This document shows positions 10,706 through 23,700 of a DNA stretch of 64,000 bases, piece by piece. Positions within the stretch are counted from its first letter, which is position 1. Each line of letters opens with the position of its first letter. Position numbers and translations under genes: made by a program. The notes beneath the pieces were generated by a model that saw only the letters and a program-made list of their open reading frames with translations, was not told the DNA's origin and did not search any database. Source of the stretch: Acarospora socialis (Eukaryota > Ascomycota > Lecanoromycetes > Acarosporales > Acarosporaceae); the NCBI GenBank assembly GCA_025617375.2, contig JAMYGW020000006.1:1431001-1495000 (forward strand). The letters run 5' to 3'.

Positions 10706-11806
10706 ATGGTGCTGTTCACACGTACGAGCCTTGCAGCTGCAGCGATTCTCTCTATGTTGCGAATTGGTGGTGCCGCCCCAACAACCCCTGGAGAGATGGT
10801 CGAAACAATCATCAAGAGGGCCATAGTTCGGATTGAAGACTGTGGCGACGCGAATGATCCCACGTCAAACGTACATAAAGCTGGACAGGCTTTCGCGGAT
10901 GCAGCTTCACTTGCTCGCTGGACGTTTGATAGGCAGCTCGACGATGGTACCAAATTCCAGGACACCAAGGCGTAAGCGGACCATAGGCAGTAGCTTGGTG
11001 GCAACGCTGACTGGGACACAGGTATTCTCATTACTTTCAAGCTCAAGAGTTGGCCATCGTAAAGGAAATGTTCAACCAAATACACCTGAACAACGATCCG
11101 CATAGTCAGTATAAATTCATCGTGTCTTGCAAAGACACAGAAGCTTGCCGTGGGGGATCATTGGCCGTCACCGATGCAAAACCTGCGACGGACACCTTCA
11201 CACCAACAATCCGTCTCTGCCCGATATTTTTTGATCCAAAGACCCCTCAGACGAAGAACGACCTCAGTTCCAAGGATATCAAACGTAATCCAAGTCGCAG
11301 AGACAATAGCTGGTGCCAACCTAATCAACCCTTCTCCTTCTTTGAGACGGCCGGGCATACGGTTCTCCATGAGATGACGCACTTGGATAAACTCGGAGGT
11401 TAGTGAAAAGGTGTCCTCTTGAAGATTGTCAGGCTTTAACATTCACCACTAGAGCTTGCTGGTATTGCCCCACGTCCAATTCCTCAAACGTAAGTGACTT
11501 CTATTTCCCGCACTTACCCTCTCCCCTCCCTTTAAGCCAGCCACCAGCTTTATACTCTAACCCTCCATCTCCAGCTCGGACTTATCTCACGGCACCGACG
11601 ACATCTACGCCGTAGACACCGGATATGATCCAACCAGCCCTGAGCGCTCCGCCCGTAAGCTGAAGACCAACTGGGAAGACTATGATAGCGGGAAATCCAA
11701 GAAAAAGCCCAAGCTTGAGCGCTGGGAGAATGCGGAGAGCTACGCCGCGGCAGCTACGGAGTTCTACTTCCAGCAGGGGTGCGGATGGGATGAAATTATG
11801 GAGTAG
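10706..11806 (+). CDS. Secreted aspzincin-type metallopeptidase (deuterolysin M35-like)
   Basis: Predicted exons 10706-10971, 11022-11398, 11453-11489 (37 bases) and 11575-11806; about 303 residues. A signal peptide is clear: a basic start, a hydrophobic core LAAAAILSML and a likely cleavage near GGAAP at about residue 24. The zinc motif HEMTH lies at about 205-209 (VLHEMTHLDKLG). After two introns comes SHGTDDIYAVD, which fits the GTxxxxY aspartate-ligand motif that defines aspzincins. It is followed by NAESYAAAATEFYF, a typical C-terminal helix of these enzymes. Cysteines in the mature part suggest disulphides and secretion. The enzyme probably degrades extracellular protein with one catalytic zinc. 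Members are frequent in saprotrophic and plant-associated fungi; specificity cannot be told from sequence. Confidence 0.82.
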
Positions 11807-12596
11807 GAAATCGAAGCATGTGATTGGCACTAACAGCCTCCGTGCCAGTAGTCTACATCGACTACCACTTTTTTGTATGGGCAGCGAAGGTGGACTATCA
11901 CTTTTTGGAAAGTGGTTGCACAAGTTTGATTGCATTTGAAGACTGTTTAACAAGCTCTGCAATACCGTATGGTCTCTTCAGAGATTTGATATCATGTAAA
12001 CATCAATTCGAAAAGAAGTCATGCATGAGAGATCTTACTTCAACCAACACATGTATAATAGATAATAAGTTTGAGTGCTTGAGAAGATTTGATACGTAGT
12101 AGTTTCCCTTGGCCGCTCGTATGATTTCAGCATTGATCATGCCTCGTTGCTATCTGCCTGGAAGATATAATTCTCCCTGTGGTTTAATAGCCCCAAACTC
12201 ACCGCCGACCAGTGTTTCAGACCTATTATCTGCCTGGACTGTACTCTTATGGGCTTTGCAAGAATTTCTAAACAGAACATCCTCTACCTCCTCCTTTGAA
12301 ATCGTTGAAATAACTCGATCAGAGCGCTCTAGATCAAGTGGGATTAATTATTGGAAATCATCCACTTCGAATTCTTTGAAGGCAGACTAGGACATTCCAA
12401 CCGCATAAAAGATTAACAAGTTCATCAGCAAGAGTCGGCTGCAAGACCGTACTGTTCCTCATTTTACAAGCCACCGACGAAGATAGACCCCACATATTAT
12501 CCTTAGAGTCTTCCAAGGTCCTGATAATTTGCTTTAGAATACTCCACTAATTGGTGCAAGAAGCAATTTACTGAGCTCAGGAACATGGCATGAAGC
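11807..12596. other. Intergenic region, 0.8 kb
   Basis: 3' flank of the protease and promoter of TRM11. Reading frames of about 90 codons are present but lack motifs or codon bias that I can recognise; none is called. Confidence 0.4.
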
Positions 12597-14176
12597 ATGG
12601 AGTATCTTATTCGTCTCGTCCAGGTCCACGAGAGCTTTCGCCAAGCCGAAATCCTAGCCCTGGCCGTTCTTGCAGGTATCAAGGTCGAAATCATTGAGTA
12701 CTACGAGTCTGTATGGCTGTCTATAACAAATCCCCAGTCTCGGTTTAGACATCAACAGACTAACAGAAAACAACAGTCACCATTTTGCAATATAAGGCTC
12801 GCAGATGAAGACGCAGCCCGTGCCCTTATACGCCGCAGTATCCTCGGTCAAAACATCTACGAACTCTGGGGAAGCGGAGCGACGTACGATGAACTTCACA
12901 CCAGGGTCCAGACCAATGCGGTCTCTACGCGAGCTGAGTTCAGCTCCTGCTCCTTCCGCTTCGACGTCGACACCTACCAAGGCAAACGAAGTCCCACCGA
13001 GCAGCGCCGACTGATTGAATCATTCGACTACCTCGACTTCAACGGCCCCATCAAGATGCAAGGCCCAGAGCAACGGTACTGCATCTTCGAAGACTACGAT
13101 TTTCGAGCCCCAACGCCCCGGCGAGTGCACCTAGGCCGATGGATCGCAGGTAGTGACCGCGATGCCATGAACATCTACAGTCTCAAAACGAGAAAGTACA
13201 TAAGTACGACGTCCATGGACGCCGAGCTCAGTCTCGTCACCGCGAACCTCACGCTCACCGCTCCGGGTAAGCTCTTTTACGACCCCTTCGTCGGGACAGG
13301 GAGCTTTCCCGTTGCGTGTGCGCACTTTGGGGCGATGGTTCTGGGCTCGGATATCGATGGACGCAGCATCAGGGGCACGAAGGAACGGAACATCGTCACC
13401 AACTTCGAGCAATATGGCCTGACGGCTCGGTTCGTGGACAACTTCATCGCGGATTTGACGAATACGCCGCTCCGGGGCTCGAGGTTGTTTGATGGGATTA
13501 TTTGCGATCCGCCGTACGGTGTCAGGGAAGGGTTGAAGGTTCTCGGCAGCAGAGATGGGAAAGGCAAAGAGATACTCTTCGTCGACGGCGAGGCTACGTA
13601 TTTGTGAGTTGCTCTGGTAGCACCTCTCCATGCCTTGACTTATCTCACATGTCCCCGCAGGAGAGCAGAGTACATCCCGCCCAAACGGCCGTACAGCTTC
13701 GAAGCCATGCTGAATGATATCCTTGACTTCGCGGCGTTGTCACTTGTTGACAACGGGAGGGTTTCGTTCTGGATGCCCACGGCGAACGATGAGGATGTCA
13801 CGCTTGGGATCCCGACTCATCCGTGTTTGGAGATGGTCAGTTGCTGCGTTCAGACTTTCACCAAATGTACATCACCGTCAATCCAATTAGGATTTCTGCT
13901 GCTGACTTTGAAAAGGGTCGCGAAGGCTACTGACATATAGACGACTGCCCAAAGCGGAAACGAAGGCGGCAGAACCTCGCCAGGCGAGGGAAGAGGTCAA
14001 CGGTGTTACGGCGGACGACCTCAATGCGTTCCGAAAGAGGGTAAGGAGTCTCTACCGTTTTTATCATCTGAAGCGTGAGCTAAGACTGTCTGCAGTACTT
14101 TGAAGGCTTCAAGACCCCAGTGTCCGAACGAGGAGAGTCGGAAACCAGCAGAGCTCGAATAGCAAACGAGCAATAG
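12597..14176 (+). CDS. TRM11: tRNA (guanine-10-N2)-methyltransferase catalytic subunit
   Basis: Predicted exons 12597-12710, 12777-13603, 13661-13866, 13916-14040 and 14096-14176, all in phase; about 450 residues, the usual Trm11 length. The N-terminal THUMP-like part (FCNIRLADEDAARALIRRSI) precedes a Rossmann methyltransferase domain. That domain holds LGRWIAGSDRD, the SAM loop DPFVGTGSFP and the catalytic IICDPPYGVREG, with the C-terminal substrate region RAEYIPPKRPY and FTKWSRRLLTYRRLP. The family modifies G10 of cytosolic tRNAs to m2G together with the activator Trm112. The W in the last motif is created across an intron, which supports the splice model. It stands alone and is convergent with the HIT gene, only about 125 bases away. 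Confidence 0.92.
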
Positions 14177-14302
14177 CAATACAAGCCCCCATCTAGAAGC
14201 CCCTCTGAGGCCTGAAAACCTAGCCAAGTACTCCATCAACTATGTACCACCCAACCCCCGCCGTCCGGGCCCACCCTTCGACCTCACAACCTCGCCACTG
14301 AG

Positions 14303-15177
14303 TTATAACTTCTCCCTCCTCACTCCCCCTTCCCTCACCGCACCACCACCAACCTCAACCCCAATCCCACCATCCACATCCAAATCCACCCCCTCCTTCT
14401 CCCTAACCCTCCTCACTTCCCTCGCCAACTCCTCCCTCATCCTCCTCACCAACCCCTCCGCATCCACCTCATCCAGCTCCTCCCGCTGGCCCTTCCCGAA
14501 CACCGTCCAGCTCTTGTGCTCGATATTCGGCACGTCGCCCGGCCGCGGGATGATATGGAAATGCACGTGCGGCACCACCTGCGCCGCTCGAGCCCCTATA
14601 CACCCCCCACAAAACCGACACATCAGCCCCTCTTTGCCCTCTCCTTTCCTCCACTCCAAACACCCCCTGCGCCTCTCAGGAGCCCCAAAATCGTCCCCAA
14701 TCACCGCACGCGACGAGAAACGAAAATCAAAACCGTACCGTTATTCTGCACAACGTTCCAATCCCCCGTCCCCTTCCCTTCACTCGATACCTCCCCATGG
14801 CCGCCCTCGCCCAGCGCCCGAACCACCGCCCGACTCACGACCCCAACCCACACCCCCAAAGCCCTCGCCTCCGCGACCGTGACGTCGGACAACTTGGGCC
14901 GGTGCGCGCGTGTCGCGACGAGGACGTGCCCGCGCGTGATGGGCATGATGTCTAGGAAGGCGAGGACGAGGGGCGTGCTGAGGAGGAGGTACGTGGGGGT
15001 GGGAGTGTTTGTAGGGGGGAAGGGATTGGACGCGGGTGAGGAGGGGGGTTGTGTTGGGGAGGAGGGCGAGGTTTGTGAGGGGAGGGACAGGGAGGAGGTG
15101 GTGGTGGGGTGTGGGGCGTAGGAGTGGGCGATGGCGCAGAAGGGGCAGGAGTCTGAGGATGGGTGGGGTTCCGTCAT
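14303..15177 (-). CDS. HIT-domain (histidine triad) protein
   Basis: Predicted exons 15177-14739 and 14595-14303 with a 143-base intron; about 243 residues. The start is the ATG giving MTEPHPSSDSCPFCAI. A CPFC zinc knuckle at the N-terminus, then a Pro/Ser/Thr-rich linker, then the HIT fold with FLDIMPITRGHVLVATRAHRPKLSDV, and after the intron the triad HVHFHIIPRPGD, followed by WTVFGKGQREELD. The C-terminus is charged (helical, then Gly/Val-rich). HIT proteins hydrolyse nucleotide phosphoramidates or dinucleotides; this fungal group is usually annotated only as HIT domain protein. The splice junction falls just before the triad, and joining it restores QNNGARAAQVVPHVHFHI. The intron is longer than the window average. 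Confidence 0.82.
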
Positions 15178-15980
15178 GGTGGGAGGCAAGAAGTGGAGAG
15201 AGGGGTGTTGATTGTTGAGAAGGATTACAGCGAAGGATTGAAGAGGTTATTGTGGAATTGGGCTTTTGTTTGTCGTGGATGTTTGGATGTGAGTTATGAC
15301 GGTGATGATGTAGCTACCTTCTGGACCACAGCGGGAGAAAGTGCTGCCGAGCCGAGGTGTCTACGACAACAAGTGGAGTCCAGCCCTCAGCCATCGTCAG
15401 GACCGCCAAGGTTCATGAAATAGAGCATTTTTTATTCCTGTTTGAGCTATCCACATGTCCAACCTAATAAAAGCGACTTGACCAAGTCCCAGACGCATAG
15501 CAAGACCCTTCTATAGGAAAAATTGAAATAGGACAGCAAGTAGGGCCGATGTTGGTAAGCACTGCTGATATGTAGGTCGCTCCTCGATCGTTACACTGAG
15601 CATATCGTTATGGAACCGCCACGGATGGAAATAAACCAGCAAGGAATTCAGCCGAATGTACAGAGGAAGGAATGTCGTGTTGATGCGAGGTAAGGTCAGG
15701 CCATTAACGCCCACGACTGGGAAAACAAATGCATGCATAAGACGTATGGAGAAGGAGTTCGGAGGTTATAAGGATCAGATAATGGACGACATCAAGGAAC
15801 CAGGCCGATATCAGTCCAATGGTCGACTTGAAATGCAAAGTAACCCCTGCATAGGAACCTAATCCACGAGGATAGAGTAACCAAGTTCCTGCGTTCGTGA
15901 AATTCCCATTGAACGAGATGGAGCAATGAGGACTGCATCGCATTCCATATCCTTCGTCGCACTTTGCTTTAGAGTACCGA
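15178..15980. other. Intergenic region, 0.8 kb
   Basis: Promoter of the HIT gene and 3' flank of the cyclin gene. No gene, RNA or repeat recognised. Confidence 0.45.
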
Positions 15981-17718
15981 CTATCGCTCAGTCTCTATGT
16001 CCCCGCCGGCGAAGGAACGCTTTCCATGACCGGCATCGGTGGGGCTATCGAGGTATATGGGATAGTACTTCTTTGCCCATTGACGTGTCAGGATGGAAGC
16101 TGAAGAGACTGGTTAGTTCTCATCTCCGTCTAGTACTCCGCACAAACGAAAGCGTACCTTTGAGGAACTTTTTGCTTGCGTATTTCTTGAAGAAGGCTTC
16201 GTGAGCCACAGGACGGTGCAGATAGTCAACCATGAGCTTGAAAACAGGTTGGATCTCCTCCTCGTTGTACCCAGAATAGTGTGTGAGGGTAAGATCCTAT
16301 CAAAGTCAGATTGTCACCAAATCTTGTTCGGTCTACATTACATACCCAGTCACCTCGTTCCAGGATAAGGCGCGAGAGGTACATCGCGGCAGCAGCGATC
16401 CGGCTTGGGTGATACTTCATGAACCTGTGGTCGACTAAGCTGATCTCGATCAGGTACTTCCCGAGAGTACGTGTCTGAATGTCGTAGCTATCTGCCTTCG
16501 AGATCCTCCGTAGGAAGTTCATGGGGTTAGGGTAGCTCAAGTCGTAGTTGAGAGCGGCCAACATGTAACGTTCAGCGCTAAGTATCTCCGATTCAGTGAA
16601 ACCATCGTCGGCGACGTGACGGAAATTGGCGACATGAGGAGAAAGAACCTCTTCGTACTTCGAAGCGATGAACATTGCCGTGACGCCGACCAGCTGCAGG
16701 CGATCCAGTTGGACGACCTTGGCTGACAGGAAGCGGTCGATGATGTTGACAGCGAGGAACAGAGTCTCAGGTAAGAGGTGGAAGCGAGTGTGAACCTCGA
16801 TCAGCCAGTCGACCAAAATACCACGCATCTTCCATTCGAGGTCATCTTGGTGATCCATATAGTGGGCGTTCGGCATGGTGACTTCCTCAAGCACTTTGAG
16901 GTAATCGAAAATCTCAACGACGTACTCGGCAACCATGAGTGGGTCATCAGCGTCTTCAAGGTCTAGGTCTTGGACAGCCTGGGAGAAGGCTTGCTTCACG
17001 TCAGGGACCTCTTCTTCAACTTCTGCAACCTTTACTACTTCCTTAACCTCGACCTCAACTCGCTTCTCGATCTCAACGGCGAAGGTCTTCTTAGAGGGTT
17101 CAATGTCAGAGGCAGGCGTCGCTTCTTTGATTGATTGCTGACTTGAGGTTGAGGTGGTGTTGCGCTTCTTCTGGACACCTCCCATGACACCCGATCCACT
17201 AGCAGGTCGCTTCAGCTCCGTCGCTGCCGCCTTCTTGTTGTTGTTGTCTTTCGTGCCAAGGATTGACCGCGAAGAGTTTGCTCTCGACAACTTTTGAACA
17301 CCTGCGTTTTGCGTAGCCTTCGATACAAGACCTTGTTTGGCATTCAACAACTTCTTGCCATCCTTCCCTTCCATGGCCTCGCTCTTGTTAACATTGCTGA
17401 CATCTCCCAGAGCAGCGCGTTTTCGTTGAAGATTTGCTGTAGTCGCGTTGAGGGTGTTGGTGGCTGACTTCTTCGATTGCAGAGGTTTCTTCATCGTGAC
17501 GCTCGAGTTCTCGTCAGGTACGGCTAACGCCGCGGCTTTAGCCCTGGTCAACCGGGTAGTACCACCATTCTCGTTGTTTTCATCCGCGACCACAACGCGT
17601 TGTCTCACACTTCGCGCCTGTTTTACACTCGATCAGCAGACGAGAGATGTGGAGACGGCTTCCAATCATTGTGGGTACTAACACGTTCACTGCCGGAGAA
17701 GCGACTTACTGGAGGCAT
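15981..17718 (-). CDS. G2/mitotic-specific cyclin, B type
   Basis: Predicted exons 17718-17710 (9 bases, ATG CCT CCA), 17617-16346, 16296-16158 and 16099-15981; about 512 residues. The N-terminus MPPARSVRQRVVV leads to a destruction box RAALGDVSN at about residues 70-78, the APC/C degron that allows mitotic destruction. The cyclin box runs from about residue 240, with MRGILVDWLIEVHTRFHLLPETL and FIASKYEEVLSPHV, and the C-terminal cyclin fold includes ALNYDLSYPNPMNFLRRISKAD and LTLTHYSGYNEEEI. The order matches the NimE/Cdc13/Clb family that activates Cdk1 at G2/M. The tiny first exon is inferred from a GTAAGT donor right after ATGCCTCCA. The gene shares a 1.0 kb divergent upstream region with uL2m. 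Confidence 0.93.
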
Positions 17719-18744
17719 GATGGATATACCCAACGCTCTGAGCTAGAAGATCGAGAGAGCTCGGTAAGGCCCTTGAGACGGTAGAACCACTTTGTAATTG
17801 ACAATGACTGCTTGGAGAATCGTGAAGCCGTGATGCAATTCTACATTCCACGTATAAGATTAGCCATGCCAGCGTTCGAGAACGGCATCTCCGGCCACAA
17901 GAGAAATACCTGTAAGGATGACAGCTGTGTTCCTGAATGAGGGTGACTGAGTGTAAGGTGGAGCAAGTCAATGGGAGGATGTTTTTCGTTGCCAGGAGTG
18001 CGCAGCGTGAATGTTGTTGACAGAGCTTCCTAGGTACTATAGGACACGAATTGGTTTTGATGTGAGACGGCTCAGAACGCGATTGCCGTTCGATAGTAGA
18101 TACAGAATGTAATGCTGGCTAGAAGGAACAAGAGACGTGTCTCATGCTTGTTGAAGTAGATTGAGATACTTCCTAGGAACACAGAGAGCAGTGGTGTTTT
18201 TGTGTACTGTGTACGAGTAGAAGCACTCGTTTGAAGTGGAGGAAAGACGTGAGTGTGAATGACTAAGGTACATGTAACTTACGAGGAGGCACGTCGGATG
18301 GTTTTAGCGCGGAAATGCCGTCACGGCTTGGGATTTCCTCGCCAACAGGTGGTATTTGCTGTGAGGTATGTGCGATACACGGTAAGATAGTAGTAAGTTC
18401 TGTGCAGAACGGTGGGAGGATGTTTTACGAAGTCATAAAGAAAGAGAAACTTATGTGATTGTTTGTTCACCAGTTCCTGCATTCAATCCTTACCGCGATT
18501 TCAATGTCAACATGTGGCTTAGGCGAGCTTGTTGCGGGCAGCAACCACTGTGGCTTGACTCTCCAACCAGCGCACAATCCCTGTCACGCGCGAATGAGCT
18601 AGTGAGCTGTGCGTGATTGGTCGGGAAGAAAGTTACTAAGGTATTCGATGAATATCAGATTATAAGGTATCTCAGTCTCCAAGACTAGGGCAGTCTTTCG
18701 ATCTGTGACCGAGTCACAGACGAAAGTGACTGGAATTCACATCG
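17719..18744. promoter_or_regulatory. Divergent upstream region, cyclin B / uL2m
   Basis: About 1.0 kb without coding signal between two outward-facing genes. It must contain the cyclin promoter and leader. An ACGCG core occurs at 18586-18590, closer to the uL2m side; no dense motif array was seen. Confidence 0.45.
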
Positions 18745-19929
18745 ATGTTGCAACCACGAATACTGCTCAGGCAGGCAGTAACCCATCCCCATCGATTGCC
18801 CTCGTCCATATTTTTCCGAAACTATGCAGCAGTCGCCGAATCCGTGCCACAAGACTCTATCACTGCTAGGATCCCCACTGCAGTCGTCTTCCAGCAAGCC
18901 CCTTCGACAAGGATAGAGGGGAACTTCGCAATGAAAACCTACAAACCTCGAACTCCAGGTGTACGACATCTCAAACGTCCGATCAATGATCATCTCTGGA
19001 AAGGGAGACCATACCTACCACTCACCTTGGCGAAAAAGGGTCAAGGCAAAGGTGGTCGGAACAATACGGGCAGAGTGACAGTCAGACATCGAGGCGGTGG
19101 GCACAAAAGGCGGATCCGAACCGTGGACTTTGCGCGCTGGGCACCAGGTCGGCAGATTGTTGAAAGGATCGAGCACGACCCAGGACGGAGCGCGCACATT
19201 GCACTTCTCACCTCCGAGGATGGGGCGAAGAAGTCCTACATCATTGCTGCAGATGGCATGAGAGCTGGTGACACGGTACAGAGCTACCGAACTGGCATCC
19301 CGCAAGATCTGCTGGCCAGCATGGGAGGAGTCGTCGACCCGGGCATGTTGGCTGCGAAGACCGCGTGGAGGGGCAATTGCCTGCCGCTGCACATGATACC
19401 TATTGGAACACTTATCTACAATGTTGGCATCAGCAGGGGAAAAGGAGGGCAGTTCTGCCGCAGTGCTGGGACGTATGCCACGGTAATCTCAAAGGAAGAC
19501 GATGAGCAAGGGACTAGCAGGTACGTCACGGTAAGGCTGCAGAGCGGAGAAGTCAGGCGTGTTAGTCGGGATGCTTGTGCAACGGTCGGCGTCGCGAGCA
19601 ACCCACATTTCCAACATCGACAGCTTGGAAAAGCGGGGAGAAAAAGATGGCTTGGCATCAGGCCAACCGTCAGAGGTGTTGCGATGAATGCAGCAGATCA
19701 TCCACATGGAGGTGGGAGAGGAAAGTCCAAAGGCAACGTCCACCCAGTCAGCCCCTGGGGTCTGCCGGTAAGCCAATCTCTGGGTTCTTTGGTATGTTTC
19801 AGGCCACTAATGCTATATATTTAGGCCAAGTCTGGATACAAGACTCGACCAAAGCGTAAGGTCAACAAGGCGGTGGTCACTGAGCGGCCTCGGAATCAGG
19901 GCAAGCGACGGAGAGCCAACAAGTCTTGA
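18745..19929 (+). CDS. RML2: Mitochondrial large-subunit ribosomal protein uL2m
   Basis: Predicted exons 18745-19767 and 19825-19929 (57-base intron with a CTAAT branch site); about 375 residues. The N-terminus is a typical mitochondrial presequence (basic, hydroxylated, no acidic residues in the first 30: [18 protein letters not shown]). The body carries the uL2 signatures [17 protein letters not shown], the KOW-type core and the highly conserved loop [18 protein letters not shown] near the peptidyl transferase centre, and ends in a basic tail. It belongs to the 54S mitochondrial ribosome. uL2 is among the most conserved ribosomal proteins, so the assignment is safe; the symbol follows the yeast name. 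Confidence 0.95.
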
Positions 19930-20774
19930 TGAAGGCAATCGTGATCATATGTTCGGATGGCTGAAGGTCTGTATGACTACGCGTGCATTACCGATGTGGC
20001 CAGACAGACTGGTCTGTTGTACATATTCAATGTGAACACCTACGAATATATGCTATCACGAGGACAGTGGTGATCAATGGTGCATCGATATCTATTTGAA
20101 TATATGCACTTCATTACTACCTTACCTAACATTGGGAGACTGAGTAAGCCACTTCGATGCCGGCAAGGCTCGGACGAATATCTGGCCGCGTCAGCTCTAT
20201 GTGTAGTCCCGATCATGGCGTTAGGTAATCGCTACCACAGCAGCTTCGAGTAGCTTACATAAGCAATCTATGTCGGCCGGCGCATACAGTGACTACACAC
20301 ACAGTACCTCTTTGAAGCATCATCGAGAGACACCTTGCAATCCCTACCTTTGTGATGCTTGCGTTTCGTTCACTCGGACCAAGGCCCTACAGACAACCCC
20401 AGTTTACAGAGTAACTTGGTGGGAATCGTTTCTTTCTTGAGCTGCTTCTTTGAGACGCAGGGTCTGTATCAACTATCAAGCCACTAGTAAGATACACCAC
20501 TAGGATCGCTTTACGAACTGCCACGATCGACAGCCCCAGGCAGTAGTACCTTAGTGTCGACATCATTGCGTACCCCAACGGCTATCCAGATCGTGCTCAG
20601 TATTATTGCCACAAACACAACTCACGCTACGCCATGTATTGAGGTCTTTGCAAGTGTCATTCACCATCTCAGCGCGATCGTCCTGGGACGCTCAGATCCA
20701 TTCCACCAACTGCTCGGCTCCCGAAAGACTTGACGGCTCTCGTGGCTTTTTCTTATCAGCACGAGTACTCCAAG
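19930..20774. other. Intergenic region, 0.85 kb
   Basis: 3' flank of uL2m and promoter of the Zn2Cys6 gene. Nothing else recognised. Confidence 0.45.
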
Positions 20775-23700
20775 ATGTCGTCAGGGATGTCGCAATCGCC
20801 GAGTGATACATTCCCAACCAACTTCCCGCCACAATCGAAGGAGAATCCTTTTCACTCAACGAGTCCACCAGAGCAGAGTAGAAACAACGTCGACGGTGGC
20901 CAGAATGGGGTACCAAGACCGAAGCGTATAGCTTGTGTAATCTGTCGGAAGAGAAAGCTTCGGTGTGATGGAGGCAAGCCCAGCTGTGGAACATGCACCC
21001 GCTTGGCGCACGACTGCTCTTACGACGAAGTGAGGAGGAAAAGTGGTCCGAAGAGAGGTTATGTAAAACAGTTGGAAGCTAGATTAGGTGTGTAAGAGCT
21101 TGACGCAAGACCCCCTGAGGAAACGGATGCTGAAATAATTGATATTTGGTAGCGCAAGTCGAGACGCTCCTCAAGACGCAAGATCCAGCCGACCAGACAC
21201 CAGATAATCCGGCGTCTGGCCGTACCAGCTCTAGGAAAAACACCGCCACGGGGAATACAGTGTTCCAAAATAGCAGCAATGATCTCGACTTCAATATGGG
21301 TGATCAGGATGCAACACCAGATATACTTAATCCTTTAGATTCCTTCAACGCAGCAGCAGCAGCATCGCAACCCAATCTGGGAGCAATGTACTCGGAAGAA
21401 GATCAATTCGGGTTTGGGGCCGAAGACCCATTTACTTGGGAGTTGATTGGACAAGGCCTCGAGGAGCCACTACCATCTCAGGAAGTAATCGACGAGCTGT
21501 GCGTGAGATACATGTAAACCGCTGGAGGGGAGATTACTTACACCCATCGCAGGCATCAGATCTATTTCGAGAAAATACACCCGTCAATACCGGTGCTACA
21601 CCGACCTCGGTATCTTGCTGCCATGAACCTAGCACCGCAGTTGCGCCCTCCTATTTGTTTACGATACGCGATGTGGAGTCTTGCGGCGTCTGTCACGGAA
21701 AAGTATTCCAGCCTCCAAGAGCATTTTTATCAACGCGCCCGGAAATACGCGGAGAGCGACGAAATGAAGGGACACGGGGAGGCGTTTATTACTGTTGCCC
21801 ACTGCCAAGCCTGGACGTTGATCGCTACCTACGAATTCAAGCTTATGTACTTTCCAAGAGCTTGGATGAGCGGGGGAAGGGCTATCAGGCTGGCGCAGAT
21901 GATGGGTCTGCACCGACTCGATGGCGTTGGACTGGATGTCAAGCAATGTTTACCGCCGCCGAGGGATTGGACTGAAAGGGAGGAGCGACGGCGGGCGTTT
22001 TGGATGACTTTCTGTGTGGATCGGTATGCCAGCATTGGGACCGGTTGGCCAGTACTAATAGATGAGAAAGATGTGCGTTTTCCTCATTTCACAGTTATGA
22101 TGCTACCGGGCAGCTCAATACTTCCGCATAGGTCTGGAGAGACATGCTGACATTTATTCGTTACAGATTCTCACCAATCTTCCAGCGACCGAAGAAGCTT
22201 ACCTTAAAAGTCAACCGCAGCGGACGCTTTCGCTGGTTGAGTCAATGAACCCGGAAGGGGCAACCAATCTGTCTGCATTCGCAGGAGTGTGTTTGATGGC
22301 GTGCCTGTTCGGTCGCAACTTGACCCATCTGCACAGGCCGGATCCCAACGATCGAGATGATGACCTTAATGGCGAGTTCTGGAAACGGCAAAGACACTTG
22401 GATAACATTCTCCTCAACATCTCGCTCTCGCTGCCTAGTCACCTGAGACTACCTGCGGGAGTGGCGAATGCGAATATCGTGTTTCTGAACATGAACATTC
22501 ATACCTCGACCATCTGTCTCCATCAAGCCGCCATTTTCAAAGCAGATAAGAATCGATTACCTACTTCCATTGCCTCGGAGAGCAAAACCCGGTGCATACT
22601 TGCTGCAGCAGAGATCGCCGGTATAATGCGGATGGTGAGCCATTTGGACGTGGCAACAGTAAGGGCTCACTAAGCTCAAGCAATGGTCCATCGGGCTAAT
22701 TCTTCGATAGATGAACCCATTCATCGCGTTCTGTTTATATGTGGCAGCGCGAGTCTTTGTCCAGTATCTCAAGTCACGCCCAGAAGATCAATCCGTTCGT
22801 GCCTCACTCGACTTTTTACTCGGCGCAATGCGTGCCTTGAAACGGACCAATCCACTTACCGAATCCTTCCTTGTCCAGCTGGATGTTGACTTAGGTGGTA
22901 ATGGTTCGGCGGAAGACCTCAACCTTAGTACGAGGTACTCATCTGCAGCCATACACAGTGCAGTACGTATCGCGGTCTTAGCGCTCCGTTCCTTGCGAGT
23001 ACTATGAGAGCCGATTTAAGAAGCTAACAACCTCTCGTTTTAAGGCTAAGGTCCCAGGCTACGCCGACAGTCCCTCATGCTCAGCTATCTTCGAAATTCG
23101 GCAGTCTAAACCCTCGGAGGTGGCAAGCCAGTCTCCGAACGACTCAACCCTTCGCTGTCCTCCCCTTCAAACAACCAACGGCTCACCAATGGATTTCAAT
23201 AATTTGACAAACATTCAGTATCGAGGCTCGCACGCTGAGCTTCCGAATCGTCAAAAGTTTTCTCGTGAAAATTCCAGGGTTAACCCCATGCAATCTCAGG
23301 GCGTCACACCCAACCACAAGCATAGCGACAATATGACGAACAGCAATCCCATGCATCAGATGGATATGGAGGTCACATCTAACAACGGCAGTAGTGAAAA
23401 CCACTCCTCATCGTCCAATCACCCCACACCTTCTACAACCTCGAATAAGAGTTCATCACGTACCTCTTACAGCCCCCCGCAGTTAGATGACACGTCTGCT
23501 ACCCAGTATCTCAACAACATTGCAAGCGTCTCCTCTCCCAATACATCAGCTTTCTTCGACTCTGGCAACACATTCGGAGGCTATTCTCCAGGGTCGCAGC
23601 ACGTCTTTGCATCCATGCCAGGTCGGGAAATTGATGGCTCTTTTGTTGTACCCTCAGGTTGGGACTTTCAAAGTGGCCGGACTGGTTTGACACCAGACAA

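Noticed and set aside
12109-12390. Frame of about 90 codons between the protease and TRM11
   Set aside because: Composition and lack of any family likeness suggest non-coding DNA; the only ATG is internal.
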